Assembly: GCA_013399855.1 (NCBI GenBank) | Contig: VXAY01002209.1 | Span: 118,414-182,413 of the forward strand | Length of the DNA: 64,000 nucleotides | Reading direction: 5' to 3' | DNA from: Oxyruncus cristatus | Taxonomy: Eukaryota > Chordata > Aves > Passeriformes > Cotingidae | In this document: positions 23,228-36,409 of the stretch, one piece after another | Position numbering within the stretch: position 1 is the first letter of the stretch | Layout: every line of letters begins with the position of its first letter | The notes under the pieces: generated by a model | What the model was told of the DNA's origin: nothing | The model's input: the letters and a program-made list of their open reading frames with translations, nothing else | Databases searched by the model: none | Program-made: the position numbers and the translations under genes

Positions 23228-26200
23228 AAGTCTTTAGTATAAGATGCCTGTCCATGTGCAGGGACGAGGATACTCCAGTCTAACCCCCCCTCTCCCGGTA
23301 CTACTCAACTGTTCCTTGAGTTATTCGGGAAAGTGTAGATTGGCATGACATCAACTTATTTCATCATCAACACTTCAGTCTGAAGAGTTAGTTTCTCCTC
23401 AGTGGGACATTCCCAAGGTTGGCCAGATATCCTGAAGTTTCTGCCTTTCTGTACCTTGCCAAAGTCTGTAAAATTAGCCTCCAACCCAGCAATTTTCCAG
23501 AACAATGAGTGCAGCACAGCTGCTGTCCCAGCTTCTCCATAGTCCCGGGCCATGCAGCAGCTTCTTCACACAGATGAGGAGAAACCCGAGCCAAGCAGCA
23601 GGGCATTTAAAAGGAGCATCACATCTGATGGTGTTCATTTTTTTCAATGTGCAATGAATTATACATTTCCAGCCAAACTCAGAGCATTCAGTTTGCTCAT
23701 CGCAAAAGCCACCAGCACAGCTGGCAACCGTCACCCTGCCTCGTTCCATGGGGAAGGCTGTAAATAACCCCACAGCCAAATTCTGGGCGAGCAGCATGTG
23801 CGTAGGGCACTGCAATCCAACTGCAGGCCCCTCTGTGCCAAGGGGGAAGCTCGGAGCTTGACATGGGAGACAAACAGAACAGGACTTTTAATGTCTATGT
23901 AGTAACAAATGGCTTAGAAATGGAGTCAGGCCACGGATGCTGAATAGGAATCGAAAAGTTTCCAAAATCTGGGGATGTTTGTAATAGCTTGAGCTTTCGA
24001 AACTTACCGAAAACATTAACGTCCGGATTTTTTTTTACTTCTCTAGCATGTACTAGAGCAGGGTGTGCAATGAAATATTTTTTCCAGCCTTTGCAACATG
24101 TCACCTCACAGAACTGTCCTGTGTCTTTTCCCTTCACAAGGCTGACATTGGGATGGTGGTGTTTGGTGAGCAGACAGCCCCTGGCTACAGAGGTGCTCAA
24201 CCACCATGTTTTTGCTCCACTAAAATTTCATTCCGTTCGGGCTGAAATATGGAGTGTTAAAAACTGCCATTTCCCCCCTTCCAGTTGCATTCCTGAGGGA
24301 AATTTTGGAAGGCGGCCAAAACCAATAGAACACAGAAACCCCCGTAGCAGAGCAGTGCAGTGGAGGCAGCGGGAACAGACTGTGCTGGGAACGCCTGGGG
24401 CTGCCAGGGAAGCACAGCCCTGGCTGGCCGCGGGGAGAGGGGCAGTAGCACCATTTCCTCTGCCCTCATCACCCACTCCTGTGGCTCATTTTTTTTTATC
24501 TCTGTCATCCAGACTCAAATCATGGGGTCACAGCTCTCAGGGGAGAGGGAATCAACACCCATGACCTCATGCCAAGGAATGGCAGGGAAAGACAACAAGA
24601 GGTAGCAGAAGACAGAAAAATGTGTCCTCCCCACCTTGACCACAGGTATCTGGAGAGCAGATCCACTCTCCCCCTGCACAATATCTCCTCACTTCCACTA
24701 CAAAACAAGACCCTTAGTGCAGTAGCAGCACACTCTGCTTTAGGGCTTAAATGCTCATGGAAGTGAGAAGTGCTGTTGCCTTTACTTATACTCAGAAATT
24801 ATGTTGGGGGGAGGAATCATTAAAAAAATGAACGTAAGAAGATCAGGAAGCAACAAGTAAGGGTGGTGGAAGACTGAAATGCACAGCCTGGGGTGTTCAG
24901 TGCCAAAGGCATACTCAAAAATACACTTCAGTGATCATGTCTTTGACAAGCTTGAACTCTGTGTTAAATAAAAGCCAGAAAAGGTCACAGAGACATTCAT
25001 GGAAAGGTATTAGTCAAATAGGCACCCTTATGAAGAGGTGGCAGAGCCTGCAGGGTGTCAGCTCAGACAAGCAATGTCTGTCCCTCCTGCAAAGGATCCT
25101 AAGTCTCATTCCCTGTTTTGAGGGTCCGTCAGTACCAAAGGTACTTTGGGGCAAATGAAGACTGTGAGCTATGAGCAGAGTCCATATCCAGCTCCTGCTC
25201 TGGAAGGCTGGTGTGGACCAGCCTCATGCTGCATAAATAGTTGTCATACTGGAAAAGAGCTTGGGCAGGTTTCAGTCAACTTGAAGGGGATTTGGCTGCT
25301 GGAACACACGTACCTCACTCTCTGTTGGGCCAGCCCTGGCCTTCTCTGTAGATACCGACGTCTCACATAGGTCATCTTCCCTTCCTGACAGCCCCATACT
25401 GATGTCTCAGGTCCCCAGAGCATCCCACCTGGCACTAGACACCTACATTTCAGGTGCTGAGCTTTACCCTCTGGGCTTTAATTCCTCCACATACTCATTG
25501 GCAAACTGTGCCTCATTCAGAGAGCTTCCTGGAGGGGCAATTCAGTAACAGTGTGAATTGCCACCCTTAGGAGAAGACAACATGCCCAGATACTAAGATA
25601 AATGACTGTTTTGCTAATCAGAAAATGAAAGTAATAGGTCTGGACGTAACTGTGTTCCATTGGCACTGTCTGGAATAACATGCACTGTTAGAGCCTGGAA
25701 GAACATTGCCAGGGCTGTGCTGGAAAGAAGCTCAATACAGATGTGGATGAAATTTAATCTAAATATTTTAGGGTCAAGAGCCATGTTGCTATATTTTATT
25801 TCTTATTCATATTTTAATAGAGCCATTTCTGCCTGGGACCTGGCCTTTAGTTCTGTCTCCTTAAACCACGATGAGAGCCAGATTCTCCTTGAGGCACACG
25901 CCAAGTGCCATGAAAAACCTTGCTCCAGCCACTCCACTTTGTAGTATGGAGGCACAACACTTCAGCAGCAGTGCTGAGGAAATCTTCTTAGAGAAATTTC
26001 TCCTGTTTTGTCACATGGGAGTGTTTTCACTGTACCGTCTCCAAGAAAACTCTGCTCTGGGTTCATTTAACTCTACCTTTCCTCAAATATGCAATACATC
26101 ACTTGCTTCAGTTTTGTTCAGAAAATGGGCAGTTTTCTCTGTTTTTCTGGCAGAAATATCTACCTGTCTCTGATGGATATGGATGAAGTCTTCAGCAATG

Positions 26201-28920
26201 AACACTTTAATGCTGCAGAGCCAGTGGTTTTGCTCTCAGAGGCAGCAAGTTGTGACCTCTCCATGGGAAAAATCAGTTGAATGTTGGATGCTCGTTGTGC
26301 AAGAGGAGAGGACATGTTTTTTGAGGGAATGAAAAGACATCTGGTTGATGTCTTAGTCCTGAAATGGGCTTGGAGCAAATAATGAGCTTTTGAGGACTTT
26401 TAAACTTAAAAAGAAAAAAAAAATAATGCAGGCAATGCATTGCATGGTTTTGTGACAAGTCTCATCAGCCTGAGCTCTTTCCAGAAATTCAAGTTTCCTC
26501 CTTGTACTACATGCTAAAAGCCAATGATTATGGAATTTAAACCACTTTTATCTCATTGATACAGTGTGGTATTTTATGCATCTGAATTACTCCAAGATAA
26601 CAGTAAGTCTGGGTTTTACTATAGCTTGTCATAATAACAAATGCAATTTTAAAGTTTATTTCTTTTTAAAAATGAATCTAATTTAAATGAAAATTAAATT
26701 ATATTTACAATCCAGTTGGAACGACAATTCCATCTTCTATGGAATCCAACTCATTTCTAAAGCAAGGAAGTCCTGAGATTAGATTTTTTCATCACTAATA
26801 GATTTCAGCTTATTTTCAGTCCAAATGTGTTCAGCTTTAGCTTGCAGCTACCAGATCTTTCTGTACCTCAGCCTGTTGGCTTAAAGAGCCCTCTGCTGTC
26901 AGAATTTCCTCCCCTGATGCTATGTGTAGATGATAACTAAACTATTGCTGAATTTTCATTTTACTAAACTGCATGGATTGATCTTTGCACTACAGAACAG
27001 GCCTTTTCAAAAGACTGAATCATTTCCATGGCTTGTTTTTGGAATCTCTTGCAGGCTTCCCATGTGTCTTTTTTATGTTTGGCAGGCAAGGAGCCTCAGC
27101 CCCACTCTGGGAAGGCACAGAAGCAGGTGGTGGGACAACAGCTCTGGCACTGCTGGGTTTCACTGCTTCTGTCACCCAGGGGCATTTTGGTGTTGTAGTC
27201 CTGGTGGTGAGCACCAGTTTGGGACAGGCAAGGGAAAGCAGCAACCCATCCCAAGCATCGAGCAGCCAAACCTCAACCAGCCTCGGCTCAGGGTTTGAGG
27301 TCAGCTTGAACAACACCTACCACTGTCCTTACTCCTGTTTTATGGAGCCTACACGTGATGTGAGGCTGGAGCACCCCTGGACATTTGTCTGTATTAAAGG
27401 AACCCTCCTTGGAAACACATTATTTCTGAGAAAAATGGGCTGATTCAGCAGCGTAATGTGCTGAATCCCAGGGGAATAAAGGAGGGATCTCAACTGGCTG
27501 GCACAGCTCAGCGCAGCCCACGGTGCTGCTGGTTGGATGTCCCCCAGCCCACTTGCCAACTGGGCTTATTGTGTTTGGAGAGATAAAAACTGAGAGGCTG
27601 ACAATATTTGAGCCTTGCCGTTTCTTTAAGTGTTATTTGTATTTATATGTTTAACATTTGTGCATTTTGCCTGAAGAGGCTGAAAAACTCTCATCTGTGG
27701 CAATTTCCTTGCTACCTAGGATTTCCCAATCTCTCCTTCTCTGTGTGAGCACAGTGGGTACATAGGCTGTGTGAAGCACTGTCCAACAGGTGTGCAGCTA
27801 ATGAAACCTTTTATTTGAAAAGGAGTCACTGATTTGAAATGAGGAAGGCAAAAGGGGGTTCTGAACCATCAGGCGTTTTCTCAGATTAAAATCTCTGTTC
27901 TCCTTTTTAACAGAAGTATGGAAGTCGGTGGGATGTGAATTCATGGCATGTGTTTCCTATCATATCATCACTGGGAGAAGTATAAAATCAATCAAAGGGA
28001 AGTAATTTATTGTGGGGCCTTAAAAAGAATGATCTGGAGCTCTTTTCATACCTTCTTCAGTAATTACACATGAAAACATCATGCACGTGGTAAAAAAGCT
28101 GTCAGATGCTCAGCTTTAATTCCCAGCTGGCTTTGGGGGACTGCTGTGAGACTGAAGCTTAACCCTGGGGGCTTGATGTGTAACCTTCTCGGGAATTTGA
28201 GTGACCCACCTGTATCAAGAGGGGTCTTAACCTCAGTGGTCTGAAACTGTAAGTACAGTAAAGGAAAATACCCAGAAAAGTGCTCTGTGAGCCATATCTG
28301 CTCTGTGGGTAACGTGGGGGGTGCAGATTATTTAGAATGAACTTTAATAGAGTTGAGAGTAGTTTCATCCTGTGTGTGACACCTAACAGTCAGGGTTCTT
28401 GTTGTGCTTGCATAATCATTAACTTCCAAACCTGCTAGTTCAGCCTCTGGCACTGAGCCATGTGTCACTGCTACCTGGTGTTCACCTAACACAGGCACCT
28501 GAGCTGTTCAGGTAGAAGTTATAATTCATCTCACTTGGGCAGCCTACACTTAAATCCAACTGGAATGACACTAGCAAACTCCAAAGATTAGAAAACGCAG
28601 GGAGCCAGCTAAAAGCTCAATAACCAGAATATCTTTCTATAGTTTTTAACACAAAAGAAACTTCTGCATTTATGTTAGGGTTAGCCAAGGCATATCTGAT
28701 CTGTAAAACTTTAATATTTTCATGTCAAAAATGATTTTGCTAAAGTTAACTTTCCCCATACTTTGACTTATCAGTTTCAGTCGTGGTGGTGTGCATTTCA
28801 GTTGAAGTTTTATTACATTATGTTGGCAGCACATTATGTTTTTTACACATGGATTTGATTGAGAAATGAAACTGGAATAAGAATGAGGTAGCAGCAGCAT
28901 CTGCTGGGAGACGCAGCTAG
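23228..28920. other. intergenic DNA
   Basis: No gene is supported. The + frame at 23989-24564 is open over a locally GC-richer patch (several CpGs at 24236-24440) but has no recognisable domain, and overlapping - frames are equally open. The segment 23340-23780 has conserved-element texture. A CTCF-like match lies at 26885-26898. Confidence 0.55.
26885..26898 (-). promoter_or_regulatory. candidate CTCF motif
   Basis: On the - strand CAGCAGAGGGCTCT matches the CASYAGRKGGCRSY core at 13 of 14 positions. No binding data are available. Confidence 0.25.
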
Positions 28921-28930
28921 TGCTGGTGTC

Positions 28931-28947
28931 AATCAATCTGATTGATT
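28931..28947. promoter_or_regulatory. palindromic PBX/HOX-type site
   Basis: AATCAAT and ATTGATT flank CTG, forming a 17-bp inverted repeat that contains TGATTGAT, the known PBX-HOX composite core. Conservation is unknown. Confidence 0.35.
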
Positions 28948-31900
28948 AAATATGGTGGCACACATTTTATTAAAACAGAATGCTCTCCCTGAAGAAGACT
29001 ATTATGCCAATATAATAGACAGCTTTCCTAAAGGACGTTACAAAAGAGGTGGTCTGTTTGTGACATACAATGCTTGTAAATAACTGGAAAGAACTGAAGA
29101 GTTCAAATTACATCGGGTGCTCATGGAAACAGCTATTTTATTGTTTTGGCATGTGGTAGCTGGTATTGTTGCATTGGCAAGATCAGCAGCACTGATGGAA
29201 GTTGAATTATTGTGTGGGACCACAAAAGGTTTTACGCACTCGCTGACGTTATTGAACAGGTCTGAGGCTTTAAAGAGCTCAGTGGCTTGTGACCAGGATA
29301 TATGACAGGCTGGCTCAAGGCTCAAGATGGAGGCAGTGTCTGCCCACTCCATGCCTCTGGCATGCTGGAATTCATTTCCAGGCAGCCTCCTGGCTCTCTC
29401 ATTGCGAGGACGGCTGTTCATGGTACCAGGCTGGGAAGCAAACTCCTCTGGGAATGGACAGTCATCAAAGACACAATTACCTGCCCATCAGGTACAGGGT
29501 ACAGGCATCTTCACCTTGCCTTCCTCTCTCTGCAGAAACAAACAGGATGTGCAGCCCCTCCACCTTGAAATACAGCTGGTGGCAAAAGAAACCATTTCAT
29601 GTTGCATTCTCTGCTGTCCCCAGAGGACAGTCAAGAGAAACAATGAGTCATATTATTTGAGATGTGCTTGGAGGCTATAGTGATGGAGAATTTAGGACAC
29701 AATAAATCTTCACAGTGTTCCCCATCCACCTAAAATTTTGGCTTCTGCTGGGTGTTTTAAGGAGTCAGTAGTTTTCCACTAGCTTCACTAGGACTGGGGT
29801 TTTACCCACTTCCACTTGTATTCGACACATTAAGATGAATTATGAAAATTCTTAACCAATGTCAACATTTTACTCACTTTCTTCCAAATGTAGACATTCA
29901 TAATTTAACACAGGTTTCTGCTTGCTACATTCATCCTCACTAAGCGTATCCAAATAACATTTGCTTCAGTAAATAATATGAATATAAACATAAACAACCA
30001 CCTGCACCACAGAAGAGTGCTGCATCCTGCTCTTCCCGAGAGTGATGACTTTGGAATCAAACAAGTGTTTGTTGTACATGGCACTGAAGGAACAGAGTAA
30101 GGGGTGTTTTGGCCATTGAGGCTCCTCCTGTTTGCCATTGTCAAGGCACACAAACCACAGTGGGAGAATGCCTAATATACGAATTGTGTGATACAGCAAT
30201 AGCCTACAAACTATGCTGGCTGATGCCAGTCCTGTTTTCAAGAGGAGGATGCTCTTAATCGAGCTCTTTGGGTTCTTCAGATCCTGTGAGAAGCAGAGCA
30301 CCTGGGGAGGTGACGGGTGCAGTGAGACCTTTGATGGGATAGGCAGTGAATGAAGAAAATAGTGAGGAGAGAAAGACTAAATAGGGAAAGAAAAAATTTG
30401 TATGGAGAATTTCCAGTTTACAGAGGGGGAAAAGAGGAAAGAAGAAACAGTACATGACAAAAACTATTGTCTGATTTCAGAAAAGGGCAAAATGCAACAG
30501 GGGTGGTCACAATATAACAACATATATATAGTAGCATAGGGGAGAAACATAGAAAACATTAGGTTTTGGTTCACTCCCTTTCCATTTTTACTGCAGGAGT
30601 TTCTCATGGTAACTGTTACAGATCAGCTCTTCTAGTTAGAGTGCAATTCCTTGTCCTTGTGGTAACTCCTATGGATCTCCTTTTCTAATCTCAGAGCAAT
30701 TCCTTGACCTGTTTTATTTCATTAGGAGGACACAGCCTGCTCACTGTGCCCTGGTGTCACAGTCCCCTCAAACCCATATTTGGTCCCTGAACACCACGCT
30801 GCTCTTCGGCCATTTAATTCAGGGAAATACTTCAGTGGGTGCTAGAATTAAAACCAAGTTCAGCAGAGAATCTCAGCCTATTTAATGTGATGGCTTCAAA
30901 ACAACCTGAGTACAGATGGCTTAGACAATATCCGTGTTGAATTTTTAATGGCAGATTCAGAACTATTTTTATGATCCTACTGTTATTTCTCCTGAGAGAT
31001 CTTTTCTTAGAAATCTAAGTAGAAAATAATAATGAGGAAAAAAACCCTTGCTAGGCAACCTCTTCAATATGCAGATGGTTTCTGCAGTGACACTTCTGCT
31101 GAAGCTAATCTTTCAGGATAGAGATATATTCAGAAACATCCATTTGCAGTTTATTTTTTTTTTCTTTTCTCACAAAGACTCATCTTTGTATACAAACCTT
31201 TCCTCCATCCCCACCCACTTATTTGGTGGTTTTGAGGCTTGCTAACAACTTTTTGCATGAACAGACATCTCTGTTGTACTTTGCCGACCTCAGGAATGCA
31301 GCTAATGATGGTATTTGTACTGGTCCATACTTCTGCCTTCAGCCTTCATGGAGTTCACCGGCTTTCTTAAAGGTTCACTACCACCTTCATTGTCTTAACT
31401 TGCAAACTTACCCCAGTGCAGAAATGCTCTGAAGGGCATCACAGCTCAGATCTTACTGTTTTACAGTGGGAGATGGTGTATTTTCTAATATCCTCTCAAA
31501 AAGAGTCACTGAGGTCATTCTGAGCACATCAGTCTTTGGCAGGTGACTCTCCCGTTTTTTCTTCTAAGTTTGTCTCCTTTCATACCCATTAATCTTCTGT
31601 ACTCCCCACCTTTGCAGGAGCTTCTCCATTTAGTTTCCTTGCTGCTTGGATGCCCCTGGGCTGGGAGACTTTCTGGTTTGTGGTGCTTGTATTGTCATCC
31701 TGATGGAGAAACCCAAAGGCAACATAATCTCGGGATTTATGGTTAATGTGCACAGACAGGACAGTGATGTGGGCTTGGGGGAAAAGCCTCAGGTTTGCTA
31801 TACAAGCAGAGGAAAGGATGGTCACTTCAGACTTCAGTAAGCATCTGAATTAAAGCAAATCCAGTGACACCACCCCTTTTGATATTCCCCGACAGTGCAA

Positions 31901-32640
31901 AAACTAAGATTGACATAAGGATTTGATTTCATGCTAAAATGCCAGACTGCTCAGCAGTTCAAGAGCACTGAGTATCCTGTGCAGTTGTACCTGCAGCAAG
32001 CCCCAGGAACAGCCTGGGAAGGAGAAATCACTTCAGCTGTAATGGTTTAATAGCTGAGAAACATGCATCAATATTTAAACAGCATGGAGTGAAATATACC
32101 GGCTCCTAAAACATTCAAGAGCAGACTAAACATTGCTGAAGGAGTGAAAATAACATGAAACATTATCAAGCCTTTTTTTTTAAATCTTCATAAATCTGCC
32201 AGTTTTACTACCAGAGGTTCATAGCTACAATTGTTAGCTCAAAGTGCTTGTTAAAAACAACTGAAGTGCATAATAGGACTTAGTTGCATATTTTGACAAA
32301 TCTGCAAATGCTGGCATAGAAGGACTCTAACTTGCTGCTATGGTTAGCCCTAAGAGAAATATTTTGTATAGTGGGTCCACGAGATTTTAAGATCTTGGTA
32401 GCTACTGAAGGTTAATAACATATATATAAAAAGAAAAATGCAGTGGTTAGGCTTTCACACAGGACAAGGAGCTTATCTATGTTAACTGAAGTATATAACA
32501 CCTGCTCTGGGGATCCTGAGCCGAGACACAGCACCTGACTGGGACCTACTGACTTCTGCACGGTCAGGATTTTGCATATTATTACCTGGATAAAACCCAC
32601 TGTTAGGTGTGAACATTTATAAGACTATTAAGCAGTTGAG
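28948..32640. other. intergenic DNA
   Basis: No gene is supported. Overlapping short open frames at 29038-29680 on both strands lack splice or domain support. An RFX X-box-like string (TTGCTAGGCAAC) lies near 31049. I recognise no transposons. Confidence 0.55.
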
Positions 32641-33005
32641 TACTCGATCACCACCATATCAGAAGGGTTTTTGCTGGGTACAACGGATATCAGTTTCTCT
32701 TTTCGCTTCTCAGGACTCATAATCCATTTCTTGATAAGGAAAATGCCCTTGAACAATGCACTAGGAGCGAAGACCAGCTGGAGCTCTGCTTTGTGGTTAG
32801 TTATATTTTGGAATCCTAAGTAGCTGTTTGCCTATGTCTATATTCATTAGACAGGGCTTTAAAGCAAAAAGTACACCATTCATTATTGTTACCGCAGCAC
32901 AGACCTCCACAGCCAGCCCTATCAAATAATGCAAACCAAGTGAACAAACAACCAACATAATTTACTGTCAGCTTCTGTAAAAACCTCGAAAAAAACCTCC
33001 ACAGT

Positions 33006-33066
33006 CCAAAATATTGTGGGTGGTTTTAACAACGTTGTCCACAGTGCATGAAATGCAATATTTTGG
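33006..33066. repeat. nested inverted repeat: 11-bp arms around a 10-bp palindrome
   Basis: CCAAAATATTG (33006-33016) and CAATATTTTGG (33056-33066) are exact reverse complements 39 nt apart. Almost concentric with them is the perfect palindrome ACAACGTTGT (33029-33038). As RNA the outer stem gains three G-U pairs, reaching about 14 pairs. The block sits in unique AT-rich sequence with conserved-element texture (32640-33070). Confidence 0.85.
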
Positions 33067-33186
33067 GGGTAGTAATTGCTGTTATTTAAACCTCAGAAAG
33101 CTGCAGATTTATATTTGTTCGGTTTTCCCTTAAGCTGGATAATAAATCTGTACAGCTTCTTCTGGCCTTTTTTTTGTGTGTCTCTC

Positions 33187-33203
33187 TTTTTTTTTTTTTT
33201 TTT
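33187..33203 (+). repeat. poly(T) run
   Basis: Seventeen T residues preceded by a shorter T8 run. This could be a homopolymer or the reverse-oriented tail of an old retroposed sequence, but I see no retroposed body next to it. Confidence 0.85.
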
Positions 33204-36200
33204 CAAGAAAGACTTCTGGGATGATAATATCTGCCCATCTACCTATACTGGTCTGGGTTTTTTTGCTTTTTAAAAATCACAGGAAAGATTTTAACTGCAG
33301 AGTTGTTCTGTACGGAGCAAATTCTGTCCTTCGACATCCCATATGTACTGAAGATAGCACCACTTATACATATGCAGAAACCAGCAGTCAATTTTGACTC
33401 AGAAGATAATACACCAACTGTGTATTAAGTTTAATGTAGATTAATGCGAGTTGCTTTCCTTTGCATGTATGTACACAGGTACAAATAATTAAGATTAATT
33501 CCACTGGATATAATGGCCTTCACTGTGCACGGTGCCATAAAATTCTTCTTTAATAGCTGTTAATTGGATGTATTTGCTTTGATGGTGAAGTCCTGATTAG
33601 TCTTGTTACCCTACAACCCCTTCCCCCTCCCTTTGCTCACTTTTGTGCTTAGGAAAAGATTTATAATAAGGGAATCACAGCTATGCAGTTTATTAGCAAA
33701 AAAAATCAATACATGTATCTGTTGAAATGTATTAGAGATTCAGCTGAAGAGGGGTGCTCTTCATAGTATTTGAAGAGTAAAGACGATGCATGTTTTCATT
33801 TTTTCTTCTATTCCCCATGCAATGTTTTTACTGGTAATAACTCAGATTTCTTACTAGATTTCATTTTTTTTTTCTTTCTTTGGCTTTCATATTGAACCTG
33901 TGGAGTTTCCAGGTGGTAACAGGAGAAACTTGGTGCCTTCAGCAACCTCCAGCTCCACGACATCGGGCATATGGCTGAAGTTAGGAGCTGCTTCCATAAT
34001 ATGATTCCATGTGGGTTTTTTTCTGGAAAACAGTCAGTAACTATTTTGCCTTCTCTGTTCTCTGAAATACAGCAATCCTAAAGATGAGGGACAGGGGCTT
34101 CTGTGTGTGCAAATCAGAACATCTTGACTGAAACCTAGGTGGCGATCTGATTTGTGCCAGAAGGCCCTGGTTTTTTAAGTAGCACATTTTTAGCAGTAAT
34201 ACTTTGCATTTGTTATCTCCCAGGAGCACAGCTCTGTTTATGGAATTAATGAGCGATGGTTATGTAAAACAAGAAGTCAAAGGTACAGCTGCAGCCTAAG
34301 CCCATGTCTCAGAGCCAGTTTCTGGGCACAGCTCCCCCATTCTCGCCCTTGCTCTGACATGTATGTCAGGCAGTTTTCCTGGGACACCAGCCCAGAAGCA
34401 TGTGTAGCTGGGGCAATTTTTTCAGCCTGGAGGCATTTTATGTACCTGAGCCTAGCCACCCAGGACTTGTGACAAAGCTGGGCCTGGCCCCAGGAATTCT
34501 TCACTATGGATTTCTTCTCCAGTGACTCAACCTTACTTACAAAAATCCTCTGTACAATTTTATCATTAATATTCTGGTTCCTTCACTGTTACGAACTCAT
34601 CAGCTTACTGCATTTGCTGCTCCAAGTGATCTCATTGAAGAGAATAGGGCTCTTCCCTTCTGTTGCCTCTTCCCATTTGCCTGGAGCCACTCAACACTGC
34701 TGGGACACAGCCACACACAGAAGGGGGAACCCTACTTTGAGGCTGTTTGCACTCAGCTATGTTCTTCCTCAAGGAATACTTGAATTAAATGTCTGTGGGG
34801 TCTGGTCTACTGCCAGGAAAGCTCTGGTGGGACCTCATCCAGCTGAGGACAGGCTCTGCCTTCCTCCTCCTCTGCCCTGTGTTTAGTGAGTCAGTGCACT
34901 CCAGCAGCCAAATGGGATTCTTAAAAATGTATGGGTTATAAATGACCAACCTGATTAAAAATTACTGCATCAAGTGCTCCGCAGAGGACAGGCCAGTGCT
35001 GCCGGTTGCATGAATCACTGCTGTTTATGTCCTTTAATTAGGAAAATTGCCACACAATGCAGGTTTTAGAAGATGTCTTCTGACAGATCCTCAGGGCTCC
35101 CTCTGATTTTATCTCCGCATCCAAGTCTGCTGCTTATATTATTTGGGTATCTTACTGCAACCAGGGGAAGTCCAGACAGGGCCAAGTCCTAAAGTGTTTA
35201 ATTCTGAGAAGCCCCATCACGATGCCCAATTACAGCATCATCTGAGGATCTGACTGATTTGATTTGGAGACTGGAAGAGCAGGGCTTTTACGAGATTAAT
35301 AATCTACGGAACATTAATATGTAATTCTCCCCCCTCCTCCAAAAAGGAAGAAGTCTGCATAATAATGGCAATTATAAGAAAAGTTAAAAAAAAAAAAGAA
35401 GGGCATTTATTTGGAACTACTTAAACATGTTTTGCAATTATAAATTTATTGTCAGTAAAAAATGAACAATTCAGAAGAAGCTGGGTGCATATGAGCAGAA
35501 GCAATTAAGAAAGGTGTTTATTTTACTGAGACCTCACCATTTCAATTTCAGAAGTAAAGCCCTATCACTGAGTTTGCAGTTGTTTTATCCATGCTTTTAA
35601 TTACAGGCCATTTCCAAACTTGGCTGTATCTGCCCTAAGGGGAGGCTGCATTTCCATGCACTTCTGCCTCAAGTCCCCTGTAGCAAGGGAAGGGTTAAAA
35701 CCAATATTTGTAGATAAAGAGGTAAACATATTTACATTCAGTTTTTCACACTTTATGCATATGTCATGCAGTGAATAGTTTTAGAGGTATGTTTGTACTA
35801 TCTCTCCAGAATTTTTACAGTCTGCAGGACACAAAATCTCTATAAAGTGACTTATTGAAATAGAAGCAGATTGGTAAAACCGTTTCTCTCTTATGAACTG
35901 TGAAGAATGATCCTCTAAATGAAATCAGGAAGGAACTGGACAGAATCTTGTTTAATGGTGTGACAAAATGAATCACAACTATTCCAAGCATCCATCACTG
36001 CTAAAAGGGGACCACAAATGATCTGTGAACTACTATATATTGATTACTCATGTACTACAAGTGTCGGATTTAATGTTCACACACCATGGAAAGGCGGCAG
36101 GGACAGATGGTGCCTTAACTCTTCTTTGATAGATTTTAATGGTGAAATATTGATTTCTATCTGGCCAAGGCCTGTTGTTAGGGGCCAAAGTCATTTGTTG

Positions 36201-36400
36201 GGTATAGCTGGACACCCAGTCTGCTAGGGGTAATCAATCATTTTTGGCAAGGCAGGTGAAATTCTGAAGAGAAGCACCTTGGGTTCCCAAACTGTATCGA
36301 GATGAGGCTGAGACCAACATTTGCGCATGCACGCCCCCTCCTCCCCCCACGCACACATACAAAAAGACTCCACGAAATTGTGCTTGTAAAGAATTATTAA
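33204..36400. other. intergenic DNA
   Basis: No gene is supported. Open frames at 34277-34886 lie in ordinary unique DNA. The best candidate regulatory block here is 34960-35330. Confidence 0.5.
34960..35330. promoter_or_regulatory. candidate enhancer with homeodomain motifs
   Basis: Unique, repeat-free sequence with CTTTAATTAGG near 35032, a near-perfect palindrome AGATTA-A-TAATCT at 35293-35305 and CATTAATATGTAATTC just after it. Several CpGs survive (CACGATGC, TTACGAG, CTACGG). These traits are common in developmental enhancers. Function is inferred. Confidence 0.28.
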
Positions 36401-36409
36401 TGATAAGAC

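Noticed and set aside
23989..24564. 191-codon + frame
   Set aside because: The longest in the window, but it is compositionally irregular, has no domain, and overlaps equally open - frames in a GC-richer patch.
26985..27443. 152-codon + frame
   Set aside because: Overlaps another + frame and a - frame over the same bases; no recognisable protein.
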